In this document: positions 34,047 to 47,040 of the stretch, one piece after another
Layout: each line of letters starts with the position of its first letter
Numbering within the stretch: position 1 is the first letter of the stretch
NCBI GenBank assembly: GCA_021613375.1
Contig: CM038718.1
Coordinates: 43,856,166 to 43,920,165 of the forward strand
Reading direction: 5' to 3'
Source: Megaleporinus macrocephalus
Lineage: Eukaryota > Chordata > Actinopteri > Characiformes > Anostomidae
Length of the DNA stretch: 64,000 bases
Notes under the pieces: generated by a model
What the model was told of the DNA's origin: nothing
The model's database searches: none
The model's input: the letters and a program-made list of their open reading frames with translations, nothing else
Program-made: the position numbers and the translations under genes

Positions 34047-37000
34047 AGGCCAAGTATTTCCCCCAAAGAAACCCCATTGAACCATGGTTGGTTTTTCCTG
34101 TGTTAAGGCTTTTTTCACACCAAGTCTGGGTGGTGTTGTTTTTATTCTTTTTATGTTAGAACGTGGAAAGCGTGTCAGAAATCACAGTTCCACTTCTTTT
34201 TTTATTTTATTGTTTTCCTAAACAGGCAATGTTTTCGTGTTCAGATGTTGTAGTAGGCTTTCAATTTGTATAAATGCCTCTTTTTTGTTAACATCATACC
34301 TAATTACCTTTTTCTCTCGTAATCTGGCAGCAAGACTTCTGCCGAATTTAACTGTGGCTTAAAACTGTTAGAGAAGATGTAGCCTTACTGAGTCTGGCTT
34401 GTAGAAAGCCCAGAGATGGATTAGATTCTGTAAAAGAACCACCAGTGGTTCCCAGTTCGGGATAACCCAACGATCACCCACTCCTGGCCAGCATGTTTTC
34501 TAAAAGTAATAATCATTTAAACCACCTTTCATACATTATGATGCAGCTCAAAATACTTTACACTGAAACAAATGCAAAAGCAGCATAGGGGAACAATAAG
34601 AATGTAAGCTCTGAACAATTAAATGAACAAAAATCTGATTATATATTAGTGAAGTTGTAGGTCAGCTAAACAAAAACTTGGGTTTAGAAGGTGACCCTTC
34701 TAAGCTGCTGCTTAACAAGTGCTTCCTGAGTTGAAAACGATCAAATTTGCAGGACATGAGCTATGATTGGGAATCTGTGGCCTACACTGTAGAGATTGAA
34801 TAGTTAAGATGCTCAGTTATGTGCCATTGGAAGTTAGTTAAGTCTTGTGATTGAATGACCCCAGTTCATTGAATGCTCTGGTTTAAGAAGTTAAATTGCA
34901 CTCATTTTTCAGAATTTTCTTGTAGTTCAGTGCTTGAAGTGTAATTTGGTGTGAAATTGTTAGTTGTAGAGAAACTAACTTAAATTCCTTTACAGTGGTG
35001 GTGATGTGAACCATATCCTTCCATGTCTACAACACAGATATAGCTACATCAAAAGAGAGTCTACTCATGTTGGCCCGCTTTTACATACAGTCTGATATAC
35101 AGTATTTCTAACCGTCTCATGTAGTAACTTACGGTGGAGGAGCTTTTATAGGCATTAAGCTCTGGTTCCCATCACCACCACTATGAATAATTCACACTGG
35201 GCAAGTTTCTTTAGAATGATGCTCTTTGCATCGCTCTGAATTGCATCATCAGCGTTTAATTATGCAGAGCGTTTTTCAAAGTTGGTGGTTTCTTGCTTCA
35301 ATGAAAGGCTGGAAAATCTCCAGGCATGGTCAAGAAAATAGAGTTGAGCAGTGGGGTCGTTTGCTTCATCAACATCAATACATAGTCTCATCATATTCGT
35401 AACTGACGTTAGAACATCAGGACCTCATGCAGCTGTTGGGATGAAAGGATATGATGGAAATACACCAAGACCAGTGTTTTGTTCCAGCTTCTTTCATCTC
35501 ATGTTGTCTTTGCGTGACTCCACTATGTCTCCAGAGATGAACTATCCCACCTGTAATGCTAATCATTCATTCCAGTGTGTTGGAAACTTTTTCGTTGCAT
35601 GTCTCCTTAATTGGAAAGTGTTGCCACATACTTCAGCATCTCCTTTTGCAGATAGAGGGTCACGCATTACATAGAACAGAACATCCCAATACTACATTGA
35701 CCAAAATGAGAAAAAGGCTGCATCTTAGGATGGTGGGTTTCCTTGGAAGCCTAGTGTATGTTGTTAAAGTAGACCCTACTTAATGTGGCCTAAAACTGAA
35801 ACACTACAAGACGTTTTACGGACCGTTTGATTGGCGGTCGTGTTTGGTCATACTTTTTGACGCGTGGGATGTAGTTGGCTAGATGTGCAGCAGATGCTCC
35901 TGTTGGAGAGACTCCTCCAGTCTTTTTGTCACATGGGTTGGTGGGATTGTGTTATTAGAGTTCGGACATGGTGTGTACGGTTGTGGGATTTTCAGACAGT
36001 AGCATCTAGTGTTACCGTATATGGCTTGCAGACCATTGGACGATAGCCGGTGATGCACACTCTGAGTATATTATAGGAATTCTATGGGTGTTTCTTGGTT
36101 TATGCATAATTATATCATTAGTATGTAAACAAAGTCATTCAGAAAGGTCTGATTTGGAAAGAAATGTGCTTTCTTTTGGGTACTCAACCATGTTTTATCC
36201 CAAAATCTTATCAAAAACATTCAACATCCAGGCATTTTAGAAGCTCCAGACGTCTGGTTCCTATCACCACCACCACAAGCACCATAGGTTTCTATGGAAT
36301 GCATCATTTTCCGTCAAACCTCTCTGAACGACTTTGAATCTTGATCGTTACAGCTATGACAAATGATGTGAATCAATGGCGTTTCCTTGTGAGTAGGTCT
36401 ACCAAAGAAGTCTTCTGCCATGTAGAAACTGTGGCACACCTTGTTCCCAGAGTAGATGTTTGTACCTATACAGTGAATTGGATGAGCACGAGTGTCGCAT
36501 TAATAGATCTGAGAAATAGCAGATGAGTCAATTGTAGTGTGCTTTGCTTACGTTTTCTTTTTAAAGCATTGTTAAATGAATTCATCCAAACGCAAGTCAT
36601 GCAGTGCCCATCTTTTTGGTATGTCTACACCCCTTGCTAAGCCGGCTTGAGCTTAGGACCAAGGACATACTCGAATGCTCTAATATACAGTCCCCAACCT
36701 GATGCACGCATACAGACTATTAAAACACTATTTGTACTTTTAAAAAGAAACACTCTGCTTAAATGCGTATTTCAGATAGCTGGTATCTATTACAGACACT
36801 ATCTTTATACTGTTCATTCTTAGATTCTGTTTATTTTTATCAGTAGAAAGTCCTGCTGCTGGAACAGTATACTCAATATATTTTTTTAAACAAATTTCTT
36901 TAGAAATGTTGGCACCTAGCTTTGAAGCACAGCCTCTGGAAAGGCATCTACATGCAGTATACATGGCTTGGATGGTTTGATTTGTTGTTTTTTATTTTTT

Positions 37001-39260
37001 AAATAAGCATTCACCCATAACACAGACATCTAAGGCTTCTTTACAGAACCGAGGTAGATGATCATCTGTATAATGATCCACCTACAGGTCAGCTGTTATC
37101 ATTACGATGCCAATTATACAGCTTTTCTTTACACTGCAGTGATGTAACCTTTATGCAACTAGGCCTATATCAAACAACCTCGTTGGGGATGTTTCTGAGA
37201 CAATATATGTTCCTACCTTTCCGGAACAGTACGGCATTTTTCCCGTCGCCAAAACTTGGGAGGGCGTATGTAGTAAAATCACGCCTGGTCAGGCTTTTCT
37301 CTCCATATGCGTTTTCTGTTCAGTCTTTTTCAGTTAAAGTAAGATTCCGAGTATGTGTATAGTTAAAGGCTTCTGGCGCTAGACTGTACACTGTTTCTCG
37401 CGTAGAATGAGTTGTTCGTTTAGCCACACCAGAACGTTTGTGGCCTAAAACATTTTCCTGCTTCACCACTGCGCAAAAGTCAGATCGTTATTTGTTTTTG
37501 TTATTATTATTATTATTATTTCTCTGGTTTCCAATGAAATGTGCCATTAAGTACAAGTTAATTCATGTTTTCCAAAAGAAAAACAACACACAATTACTGC
37601 GCCAGCATTGGCTGTGTCCACGCTTGTCTGTGGTAATATTCCTCCACAGTTCAGTGTTCACACTGCAGGTATATCAGATTAATCATTCAGATCAGGTCTA
37701 CTGAGACGACAGTCCACTCGTTTGCCTGCAGGTGATCAGATTGGAAGTCTGTGTCCAGACAGTACCAGCCTGTCTATATGGGTTGTTGGTGGAATGATGT
37801 AAGCGTCAGTAACCGCATAGCAAATCCCAGCACTTCTGGGGCTCTGAGCTTGACTTTGTCGCTGCTTGTCAAATTATGAGTGACTTGGCCAAACTTGGAT
37901 CTGATTGGAGTCTCAGTTCCATGGGCAACCCCTCCAAATGTGGGTTGGATCCGATTTGCATAAACCAGATTTTGTCTGTTTCTTGTTGCACAGACTACCA
38001 TTTAGGATACAGCCTGGATAGGCCAACAATCGGATGTCTTGCTTTACACAATCCAAATAAACAAATTCAGTGACGTTAAGGTTCCAGACATACTTAATGA
38101 TGGTTCTTTTAGTAAAAACTTTGGTTTTGTTTACAACCACGGTTTCTACATAGAACCATATCATTTCCTAAATGGTGAAATGGATCTCAATATTAATAAC
38201 GAACCCTTGAGGAACCTGTGTAGTATTAAATTGGGTTCTTCTAAAAGAAAGACATGGCTAAAAAAAACTTAACTTTCAATGTAAGTCAATGGAACCAGAA
38301 TTTTTCCAGGCTGTTTTGGAGCATTTCTATTCGTCTATTATTCATCGTAGAGTGTTCACACCGTATAAAGAGCAGATGCATGTTTTACTTTGGACAGCGA
38401 TGATATAGTAATAGCAGTATAAGTATTGTTTTTGTGTTGGGGTCATTTTGGTGGTCTGCCAGGTTGTTAGGTTGGTTTTTTGGGGTTTTTTTTTTTTAGC
38501 TTTTAATACTTTTTTTTTAATCTTTTTGGATTATTTTTATCTAACCACTGAAGAAGTATCTCATAAAATATGAGTAACTTGTACTTAATGGTGGGTTTGT
38601 TTAGAGGTTAAGTAAAAGATGGGTGGTCTTAGTACTTTTACACAACACTGCATAGACTGTAAGTAAAATAATCTGACATGTAGCTTTACACGCCAAAGCT
38701 AATTCTGATTTCTCAGTTTCTTCGGACTCGCCTGTTTTTATTTCTGTAGCAAATAATTCAGATTCTTTTTTTCTTTTAAATTTAAAATGACCATCATTAC
38801 GCAGTGCGTGATGAACGACCAGTTTTCTTTTTCTTTCATTTTAAACTTTACTTTATCTACATATTTAATATCCATTACTCGTTTCGCATGTCTCTCTCTC
38901 TCTCTCTCTTTTGTTTCCTGTTTTAAAAAAAAGTTGATCTTTTTTTTCCAGAGTACCTGTCAAAGGTCAGTTGACTGCCAAAATAGTTTGGTGAACGTAT
39001 GAAGAATATTAGTTGACAGTTTGTTTCTCTCCGGCGATCGAGGCCGCTTCTGAATCACATGTTTGACGCGGTTTGTCCTACATGGAGACGGTTAAAATGA
39101 CCGAGGCTGCGTCCTCGCTTTTAAGAGTTATGTTAAAAAGAAATAGTCAGAATATTATAGCTAGTCTATATGTAACTCTATTTACTTTTTGGCTTTATTT
39201 TTTCTTACAAGTGCCACTTTTATATTCATTAAACTCAAGAAAAATAAATAAAAGGATCTT
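34047..39260 (+). other. vgll4: Probable vgll4 3' UTR and downstream DNA
   Basis: No gene is seen in 5.2 kb. The first clear tandem polyadenylation signal followed by a GT-rich tract is at 39243. An isolated 'aataaa' also occurs at 38056. Fragments of interspersed repeats lie at 34500-34580, 35150-35260, 36100-36340 and 38070-38390, so only part need be transcript. The true 3' end is undetermined. Confidence 0.4.
39243..39252 (+). promoter_or_regulatory. Candidate polyadenylation signal
   Basis: Overlapping 'aataaataaa' followed about 30 bases later by 'gagttgtgtccttg'. If used, the vgll4 3' UTR would be about 5.2 kb. Confidence 0.4.
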
Positions 39261-39300
39261 TTAACAAACATCTGGATGAGTTGTGTCCTTGCATAAAGCT

Positions 39301-40190
39301 GTGAACTCACTATTGCCTCTTCAGGTACAAAGTGGTACTACAATGACTTACCTCTTCAGGTTAGAATACAGCGTTGGGGCAGCAGCACTACTTCCTCATC
39401 CTCACATGTTGGACTGATTCTACTCTACGCTACAGTTACTCACCTCTTCAGGTACAATGTGGTACTACAGTGACTTACTATCACCTCTTCAGATACAAAG
39501 TGGTACTGCAGTGACTCACTATCACCTCTTCATGTACAAAGTGGTACTGCAGTGACTCACTATCACCTCTTCAGGTACAAAGTGGTACTGCAGTGACCCA
39601 CCATCACCTCTTCAGATACAAAGTGGTACTGCAGTGACTCACTATCACCTCTTCAGATACAAAGTGGTACTGCAGTGACTCACTATTACCTCTTCAGGTT
39701 GTAATATGGCATTGAGGCAGCAGCACTACTTCCTCATCCTCACATATTGGACTGACTCTACTCTATGGTACAGTGACTCGATATCACCACTTCAGGTACA
39801 AAGTGGTACTGCAGTGACTCACTATTACCTCTTCAGATACAAAGTGGTACTGCAGTGACTCACTATTACCTCTTCAGGTTGTAATATGGCATTGAGGCAG
39901 CAGCACTACTTCCTCATCCTCACATATTGGACTGACTCTACTCTATGGTACAGTGACTCGATATCACCACTTCAGGTACAAAGTGGTACTGCAGTGACTC
40001 ACTATTACCTCTTCATGGTAGAATACAGCGTTCCTCATTCTCACATGTTGGACTGATTCTACTCTGTGCTACAGTGACTCACTATCACATTCAGGCACAA
40101 AGTGGTACTACAATGACTCACTATCACTTCTTCAGATACAAAGTGGTACAAGAGTGACTATCACCTCTTCAGGTAAAAAATGGTATTACA
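39301..40190. repeat. Minisatellite, unit about 42 bp, with a 180-bp higher-order duplication
   Basis: The unit contains 'cacctcttcaggtacaaagt' and 'ggtactgcagtgactcacta'. Longer units with 'aatatggcattgaggcagca' are interspersed. Positions 39661-39834 and 39841-40014 are identical base for base, a period of exactly 180 bp, showing recent amplification. Confidence 0.92.
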
Positions 40191-41490
40191 AGACAGGACA
40201 GGCTGAGGCTAGCTGGTTACGTTAACTTAAGTAGATAACTATGACACATAGAGGACATTAACACACTAAAAACTGTTATTTCTTCACATTTTGTGTATAA
40301 TTTTAAATATTCCCATTTTAAGCGTATTTTTCTTTCTTTAAGCTTCTAAAAGAACAAAAGCTTTCAAACCCTGCATGTTGCCAGTTACAATATTTGATTG
40401 ATTTACAGACCACACAACTATGCTATGATAAAACACAGAGGATTCCCCCATTAAGAGTGGGTAATGTGGTTTGTCTTAGCCTGTTTAGGCCTGAAACCAG
40501 ACCTGCAGCCTCATTCAGGTTCGAGCCCAGAGGCCTTCTCAGTGTTACTGTCGTTAATCAATGACCGTGGCTTGATTATAAACCACACCTCACTCCCTAC
40601 ATAGTGCGCTGAACAGACCGTAAATCTATGGCTTCTTCACCCCAGTATCTCATTTAATGTTAGAATCAATGCTGTGCAGCTATAATTAAACATCAATGGC
40701 TGTTGTTTAAACATGTAATGCGTTGTTTGCGTGTAAAACCCGTTGTGATGTAATGACCTACGTAGTGTGCACTACGTAGGGAGCAGGAAGATATTTGAGA
40801 CTGAGCCAGGTTCGTTAGCGCTACAGGCTAAAACCTCAAACCAAAGCAAAACCACGGGACTTTCTTGTGCTCACTCGTTTTAAATAAGTAGGATTTCTCA
40901 TTAAGGGATCAGAGAAGAGTGCAAACATACGTTAATTGCTACTAAAAGGTTTGTTATGGTCTAAAAATAGCTGACAAACGAAGCTCAAACATGCACTACA
41001 AATCGCGTAGTGCCAGTAAAAGTAACGTTAGCGGGTGATACGCATGCGCAGTGCAAATCAAGCGAATTCGTGCGTTTTAAAATTTTAGGAAAGTTTCGGG
41101 TGGGTTGGTCCGCATTATGTAACTTCTGGTCTGAAAACAAGGGCATTTTCAGCCCTGCTGACGCTAAATGTACTTAAATATATACATTTGGACCTGACCA
41201 GGTAGCCTGTTAGCCTATAGCAGTGCAGTCTAAAGGGGAAGTCCACCGAGTTTTTAAAATAATCTACATAATTAAATTAGTGAGATATAAACAAAAAGAG
41301 AAACTTGCCAAGTCCAAATAATTAATAAATTATATGTGTATATTTATCTTGTAGACACTGAGACCCCTGGTTACCTTCACCACCACTACACAGAAATCTA
41401 AAGGGGAATTTCACCAATTTAAAATTAAGAATTTCTACATTTTTGAATAACACAGTCAATGAGATATAAATATTCGAGATATAAATATCC
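40191..41490. other. Noncoding DNA between two minisatellites
   Basis: No gene recognised. At 40758-40779 there is a near-perfect palindrome with 10-base arms, 'ctacgtagtg' and 'cactacgtag'. At 41235-41460 a segment with 'aaaggggaa' and 'gagatataaa' is duplicated. Confidence 0.45.
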
Positions 41491-41491
41491 G

Positions 41492-42405
41492 TACTCCTTA
41501 CATTTACACTCCATTATCAGTACTTTCTACTCCTTACATTTACACTCCATTATCAGTACTTTCTACTCCTTACATTTACACTCCATTATCAGTACTTTCT
41601 ACTCCTTACATTTACACTCCATTATCTGTACTTTCTACTCTTTACATTTACACTCCATTATCTGTACTTTCTACTCTTTACATTTACACTCCATTATCAG
41701 TACTTTCTACTCCTTACATTTACACTCCATTATCTGTACTTTCTACTCCTTACATTTACACTCCATTATCAGTACTTTCTACTCCTTACATTTACACTCC
41801 ATTATCAGTACTTTCTACTCTTTACATTTACACTCCATTATCAGTACTTTCTACTCCATACATTTACACTCCATTATCAGTACTTTCTACTCCATACATT
41901 TACACTCCATTATCTGTACTTTCTACTCTTTACATTTACACTCCAGCATCTGTACTTTCTACTCTTTACATTTACACTCCATTATCTGTACTTTCTACTA
42001 CTTACATTTACACTCCATTATCAGTACTTTCTACTACTTACATTTACACTCCATTATCTGTACTTTCTACTCCTTACATTTACACTCCATTATCAGTACT
42101 TTCTACTACTTACATTTACACTCCATTATCTGTACTTTCTACTCCTTACATTTACACTCCATTATCAGTACTTTCTACTACTTACATTTACACTCCATTA
42201 TCAGTACTTTCTACTACTTACATTTACACTCCATTATCAGTACTTTCTACTCCTTACATTTACACTCCATTATCAGTACTTTCTACTCCATACATTTACA
42301 CTCCATTATCAGTACTTTCTACTACTTACATTTACACTCCATTATCTGTACTTTCTACTCCATACATTTACACTCCATTATCAGTACTTTCTACTACTTA
42401 CATTT
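41492..42405. repeat. Minisatellite, 36-bp unit, about 25 copies
   Basis: The unit contains 'tactccttacatttacactc' and 'cattatcagtactttc'. Two sites vary: tcag/tctg, and the four-way ccttac/ctttac/ccatac/acttac. Because 36 is divisible by three and the unit has no stop, one plus-strand frame stays open for 341 codons (41459-42484), encoding repeats like LHLHSIISTFYS. I read this as a by-product, not a gene. Confidence 0.95.
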
Positions 42406-42930
42406 TAAACATAGTCTCGTTATTCCCATTTCATTTCAGTTTGTTTTCATTCATGTACATTTACATTCCAGTAAAGATTATTGATAATATGACTTTGAAG
42501 TTTGACTTCATTACAATACTTATAGACAACTAGTCATCATATCTTCAGCTCCATGAAACACATGTTAATGTTCAGTAGTAACAGATATGCTTCTTTAATA
42601 TATTTACATTGTACTAAACTACATTCATGTTCAATGGGCGCATATGCGGCTGAAACAGGAAGCCTAGCGCATCCCAAATTTATCAACATTAACATTTTAA
42701 TATAACATTATAGGCAATATGGCTTTTAGAAGAATGGGGTTTTTGGGGAGGTGGGCTCATTTTTCTCATATTACTTTTACTTTTGTACAGTAGTTCTGAA
42801 AGCAGTACTTTTACACTTTTACTGGAGTAAAAAGCTTGAGTGGATACTTCAACTTCTACAGAAGTATTTTTAAACCCTAGAAGTATCTATACTTCTACCT
42901 GAGTAATGAACGTGAATACTTTTGACACCT
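42406..42930. mobile_element. Possible hAT-type (Tol2-like) end beside the minisatellite
   Basis: Positions 42770-42930 hold 'agtacttttacacttttact' and 'gaagtatctatacttctacc', resembling the termini of Tol2-type hAT nonautonomous elements in fish. The minisatellite unit resembles the inner sequence of such elements as I recall them. No clear left terminus or duplication was found. Confidence 0.35.
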
Positions 42931-43400
42931 TTGTTAGTAAGATCTGCAATGTATTTATCAATGTCTCCCTTTTATAAGGTCAATAAGTCAAAGGCCTTCA
43001 AATTTCCCAGCTTTGCTGGTCTGGTGGGCTCATTCCTGTGCGAAATAAGCTGTCACTCATTGACCAGTAACGCTACCAAAACAATGGCAGTTGTAGTGAG
43101 CTTGAAAGGCCACTAGGGGGCAATGTGACTCCACCTTCAAAACGTGCCTGACAGATTACACAAAGAAATATGCCACATCACCCAAGGCTTCCTTGTGAAT
43201 TCATCAACATCCTCTTCTTTTATGTCCATAAATAGCTTGAAGTTTCCATCTGCTTTTGGAAATCTGTGATGAGTGATTGAAACACGGTCTCGCAAATGTG
43301 GGGGGAGCGCAGCCGGTGGGGTCCGCTCGAGAAGTGTATTTTGGCCCTTCATCCGGTTGGGTTTCAGTTTCCTACGTACAGAGTAGCTCTAAACCCAGAA
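42931..43400. other. No recognised gene
   Basis: A minus-strand frame at 43137-43352 (71 codons) contains LRDRVSITHHRF and MDIKEEDVDEF but has no recognisable family and no splice or repeat support. Confidence 0.35.
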
Positions 43401-44670
43401 GAAAGAGGCCTCAGCCTCTGGGAGATTAAGCCGAAGCGAAACACAACGACTCTCTCCATGACAAGCCTTCCGTAGAACTGGGCTCTTTGAGGATTACCGA
43501 AGTGGATTTCCTGATTTTCTGGCTCGCGGAGAGGCAAGCGGAGAATGGAGGTGTTTAGTTATTATCCAGATATTTATTTATTAATTTACCGCACAGCATC
43601 GACACCTGCCTGCAGAGGACCCAGAGAAAAGCTTTGAAGTGAGGCGACGTATTGGGGTCGCATGACACTCAGGCTTCTGGGTTACATGGGCCACATCTGC
43701 CCACCAGGTTAAGGGTGGATGGGTCTTCTCATGTGCTTCACTGCTTTGATGGTTCCCCAAATCTTGCTCTTAACATTCGGATGGAACAAGGCTTCCACCT
43801 GTCCAGTTCTATCAAAGTGTTGAAGAACATTTACAAGGAATGAGCCCTGCTGGACGTGCACATGTACATCACTCCAGCTGATGTGGCATCTCCCTGTTCT
43901 CAGAATTCCAAACTTCTCCGTTTTCAGGGGGGGGGGCGACGGCATCACAGGATTTCCATAATTGCTTGTAGATTATTTGAGCTTTATCCATCCCTCTTGA
44001 GCAGCTCCCCTCTGAAGAGGATGTGTGTACGTCCTCAGGGGGAGGGAAGGCGAATCCAAAATAGATCCTATAAGCAAGCGGAGGAGATGCATGCATGCAC
44101 GCGCGCAAGGCTGCGGCCCTGAGGCGGACTTGACTCATGCTGGCAAGATCATGCTCCCTGGGCTGACAGCTTACCGTGACCTATTGTTAAGCATGTCATT
44201 TCTGCAGCGAGCTGTGGTCAGTGTGTTTGAACAACGCCAAGAAGAAAACGGTGGTCCGGGATTCTTCAGCACTGGCGTTGGAAAGCTTGGCGAGGTCCAG
44301 AAGGCTGACCTGGTGAGGATAAAGTGGCCGGAGCTTGGAGATTCATTCATTGTGTCAGCTCCACTGCTGGCAATGGCATAACCTCTGTGAGAAAAGAGGA
44401 GACAACGCGGTCACTCCCCATCACGGTCTACCCACGAACAGAAACTGAACCTGTCAGGCCGTCTCAGCGTCAGCCTGCCTTTCAGCAAGAGTCTCTGCCT
44501 ATTGGTCATCTCCGCTCTCCCCTTCTATCAAGCCCCCCCGCAACTTGCTCCAGCCCAGCTTAAGCAATCTACTTTAGCCCTCGTTCGCTCTCTCTACTCT
44601 CTCCAAAATCAGGACACCAACAAGGATTCTTTGGAGCCATTTGAGCTCTTGGGTTCCCTAAAGAACCTTG
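43401..44670. other. Repeat-free, less AT-rich segment, possible regulatory DNA
   Basis: No match to other parts of the window, balanced composition, and overlapping short frames on both strands with none credible. Possible conserved noncoding DNA about 10 kb downstream of the vgll4 stop codon. Confidence 0.3.
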
Positions 44671-45312
44671 TACATTAAAACCACCTCCTTGTATCTACAC
44701 TTACTGTCCACTGTATCATCTCCACTGACCATATAGGAGCTACACTCACAGACTGTAGTTCATCTGATTCTCTGTATACTTTATTACTCTGTTCTTTAAT
44801 GATCAGGACCCCCACAGGACCACCACAAAGCACCACAAATCCACCTTGTAGATGTAAAGTCAGAGACAGTAGCTCATCTGCTGCTGCACAGTTTGTGTTC
44901 TCTAGTCCTTCATCAGTGGACACAGGACGCTGCCCACAGGACACTGCTGTCTGGATAGTTTTGGTTGGTGGACGATTCTCAGACCAGCAGTGACACTGAG
45001 GAGTTGTTTAAACACTCCAGCAGCAGCACTGCTGTGTCTGATCCACTCACACCAGCACAACACGCATACTCTAACACACCACCACCATGTCAGTATCACT
45101 GCAGTGCTGAGAATGACCCACCTCCCTAATAGTATCTGCTCTGTGGTGGTCCTGTTGGGGTCCTGATCATTAAAGAACAGAGTAATAAAGTATACAGAGA
45201 ATCAGATGAACTACAGTCTGTAAGTGGAGCTCCTATACGGTCAGTGGAGCTGATACAGTGGACAGTGTGTGTAGATACAGGGAGGTGGTTTTAATGCCAG
45301 GGCTGATCTGTG
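44671..45312. mobile_element. Palindromic MITE family P, longest copy, arms about 160 bp
   Basis: The left arm ('attaaaaccacctccttgta' through 'actctgttctttaatgatca') and the right arm ('tgatcattaaagaacagagt' through 'gaggtggttttaatg') are inverted copies of each other. The interior includes 'gctgctgcacagtttgtgtt' and 'gctgagaatgacccacctcc'. The outer 20 bp of the left end is missing; the right end is followed by TA. No coding content. Confidence 0.85.
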
Positions 45313-45652
45313 TATATCTGAACTCAGAACCATTAAGAAACACGTTCTGCTGCTATGTTTTCAAAAAGGTTCCATATAGAACTATACATAACCCATTCTC
45401 CCTCAATCTGAAGAACCAGTTTAGGATGCAAACAATTCATGCTTCTGTATAGAACCAATGTCTTTATTAAAGAACCATCTATTGTAAGAGTAAAATTTTA
45501 ACAGTACAATTTTTAATAGGGGGCTTAAATGGGTTTTTAGATAAAGGCAATAGTTATAGACATGGGACGCGATGGACACACCACTTTTAGTTCCTTTGAG
45601 TGCATTAAAAATGACATTGTATAAATCAAATGTGTGTGAAGAACATTTTAAC

Positions 45653-45713
<61 letters not shown>

Positions 45714-46615
45714 AAATGGTGATGGAGAATATGTTGTGTATGGTTCTATATAGAATCTATATGAAAAGGGTTCTTCTACTATTACAATCTTAATGTGACG
45801 AAACATTTTACTTCTTCAATTTTTTCTAGATAGTCCCGTATAAAACCATACACAACACATTCTCCATCAATAAGAAGAACCAATTTAAGATGCAATAAAC
45901 CCCCTTTAGGCATACAAGTGGTAATGTGAGTGTTCATGCTTCTGTAGAGAACCACTGTCTTTACTAAAGAGCCCTTGAAGAGCCATCTTTTACCCATCAA
46001 TTTAAAAGTGATGCTACAGCATTTTAAACAGGGGTTCTTCAAGAGATTTCATTCTATTTTCAGGCAATGGTTAAAAACATGTGATGCCATAGATGAACCA
46101 CTTTTGGTTCCCCTAGGAGCTGTTTAGTCCAATTAAAATGGCATTGTATTAATGAGGTGTGTGAAAACAAAAAGTTAAAATTAATTGTATGCAATTAAAA
46201 GTTTTTTTAAATACAATTGTAGATATAAAAATGGAACCATTTAGGAACACGGTTAAAAGAAAGGTTTAGAGAAAACAGACAGAGTGCCTGATGGAGGCTA
46301 TGTTGTGTGTGATTCTATATAGAAACTATATAGACGGGTTTTTCTAATACTACAAGCTTGATGTGGCTTTGCTGCTAGATTTTCAGAAATGTTTAATAAT
46401 TAAAAAAACCCTTAAAGCAGATGTTTTTTTGCAATGTGAAATATTTTTGAAAATTGATGGAGAATGGTTATATAGATGGTTATATACAAATGTCTGAAGA
46501 ACCATCTTAAAAAATACTTATTTTAGAGTATAATAAGTGTAAAGTGCTACACCATTTTAAATAGGGGTTTTTCAGTGGGTTCTAGGTAAATCAATGGTTA
46601 CATACATGGGATGCC
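45313..46615. repeat. Dispersed GGTTCT/AGAACC repeat cluster
   Basis: Repeated blocks contain 'acacattctccatcaat', 'agaaccatct' and 'gggttcttc' in both orientations. Similar blocks recur at 47050-48150, 38090-38240 and 53600-53880. Probably decayed MITEs. No gene. Confidence 0.6.
45656..45709. repeat. (TA)n microsatellite
   Basis: About 27 TA units. Confidence 0.96.
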
Positions 46616-46621
46616 ATTAAT

Positions 46622-47040
46622 CAGAGGTCACTAACAGGTGGACCGCGGTCCAGGTCTTGACCCAACTGTTGTCCAATGCGGACCCTATTGAGTACCAATC
46701 ACATGTGTTGTAAGATCACCAAAAGCGCTCCTCAGCCAATCAGATCCATGCAGATTCAAGAGTCCGGCGTGCACACTGTTCTGTTTTTTTTAATGTAGCT
46801 CTTGTTTTTATTGAAGTGAGTAAAAAACATTTATTAGTAGTTTATAAATAATTCATTCAGTTCAGCATTTAAACAGTAAATATACTGAAATATACTGAAT
46901 GGTATGGTATAAGATGCTGATACTAGACTACTTCAGTAAACAGGATACACCACTGAATCATAACACATGTTAGAGATGATGACGGTCCAGACCTTGGTCT
47001 GAGGAGATCTCCTCTAACTGGACCTTATGGACTCTAATTA
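46622..47040. mobile_element. hAT-like element Q, copy 1
   Basis: Shares with 56740-57370 the left segment 'ggtggaccgcggtcc', 'ttgtccaatgcggaccc', 'ccaatcagatcc', 'taaacagtaaatatactgaa' and the right segment 'gatgacggtccagaccttgg'. The left part resembles fish hAT ends. No transposase. Confidence 0.6.

Noticed and set aside
39301..40190. Possible CRISPR-like regular repeats
   Set aside because: Contiguous variable minisatellite units without unique spacers, in a vertebrate genome.
41459..42484. 341-codon repeat protein
   Set aside because: Explained by a stop-free 36-bp minisatellite; no promoter, start context or family supports a gene.
43137..43352. 71-codon minus-strand frame with an acidic segment
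   Set aside because: No family recognised, no flanking exon structure, and similar frames occur by chance here.
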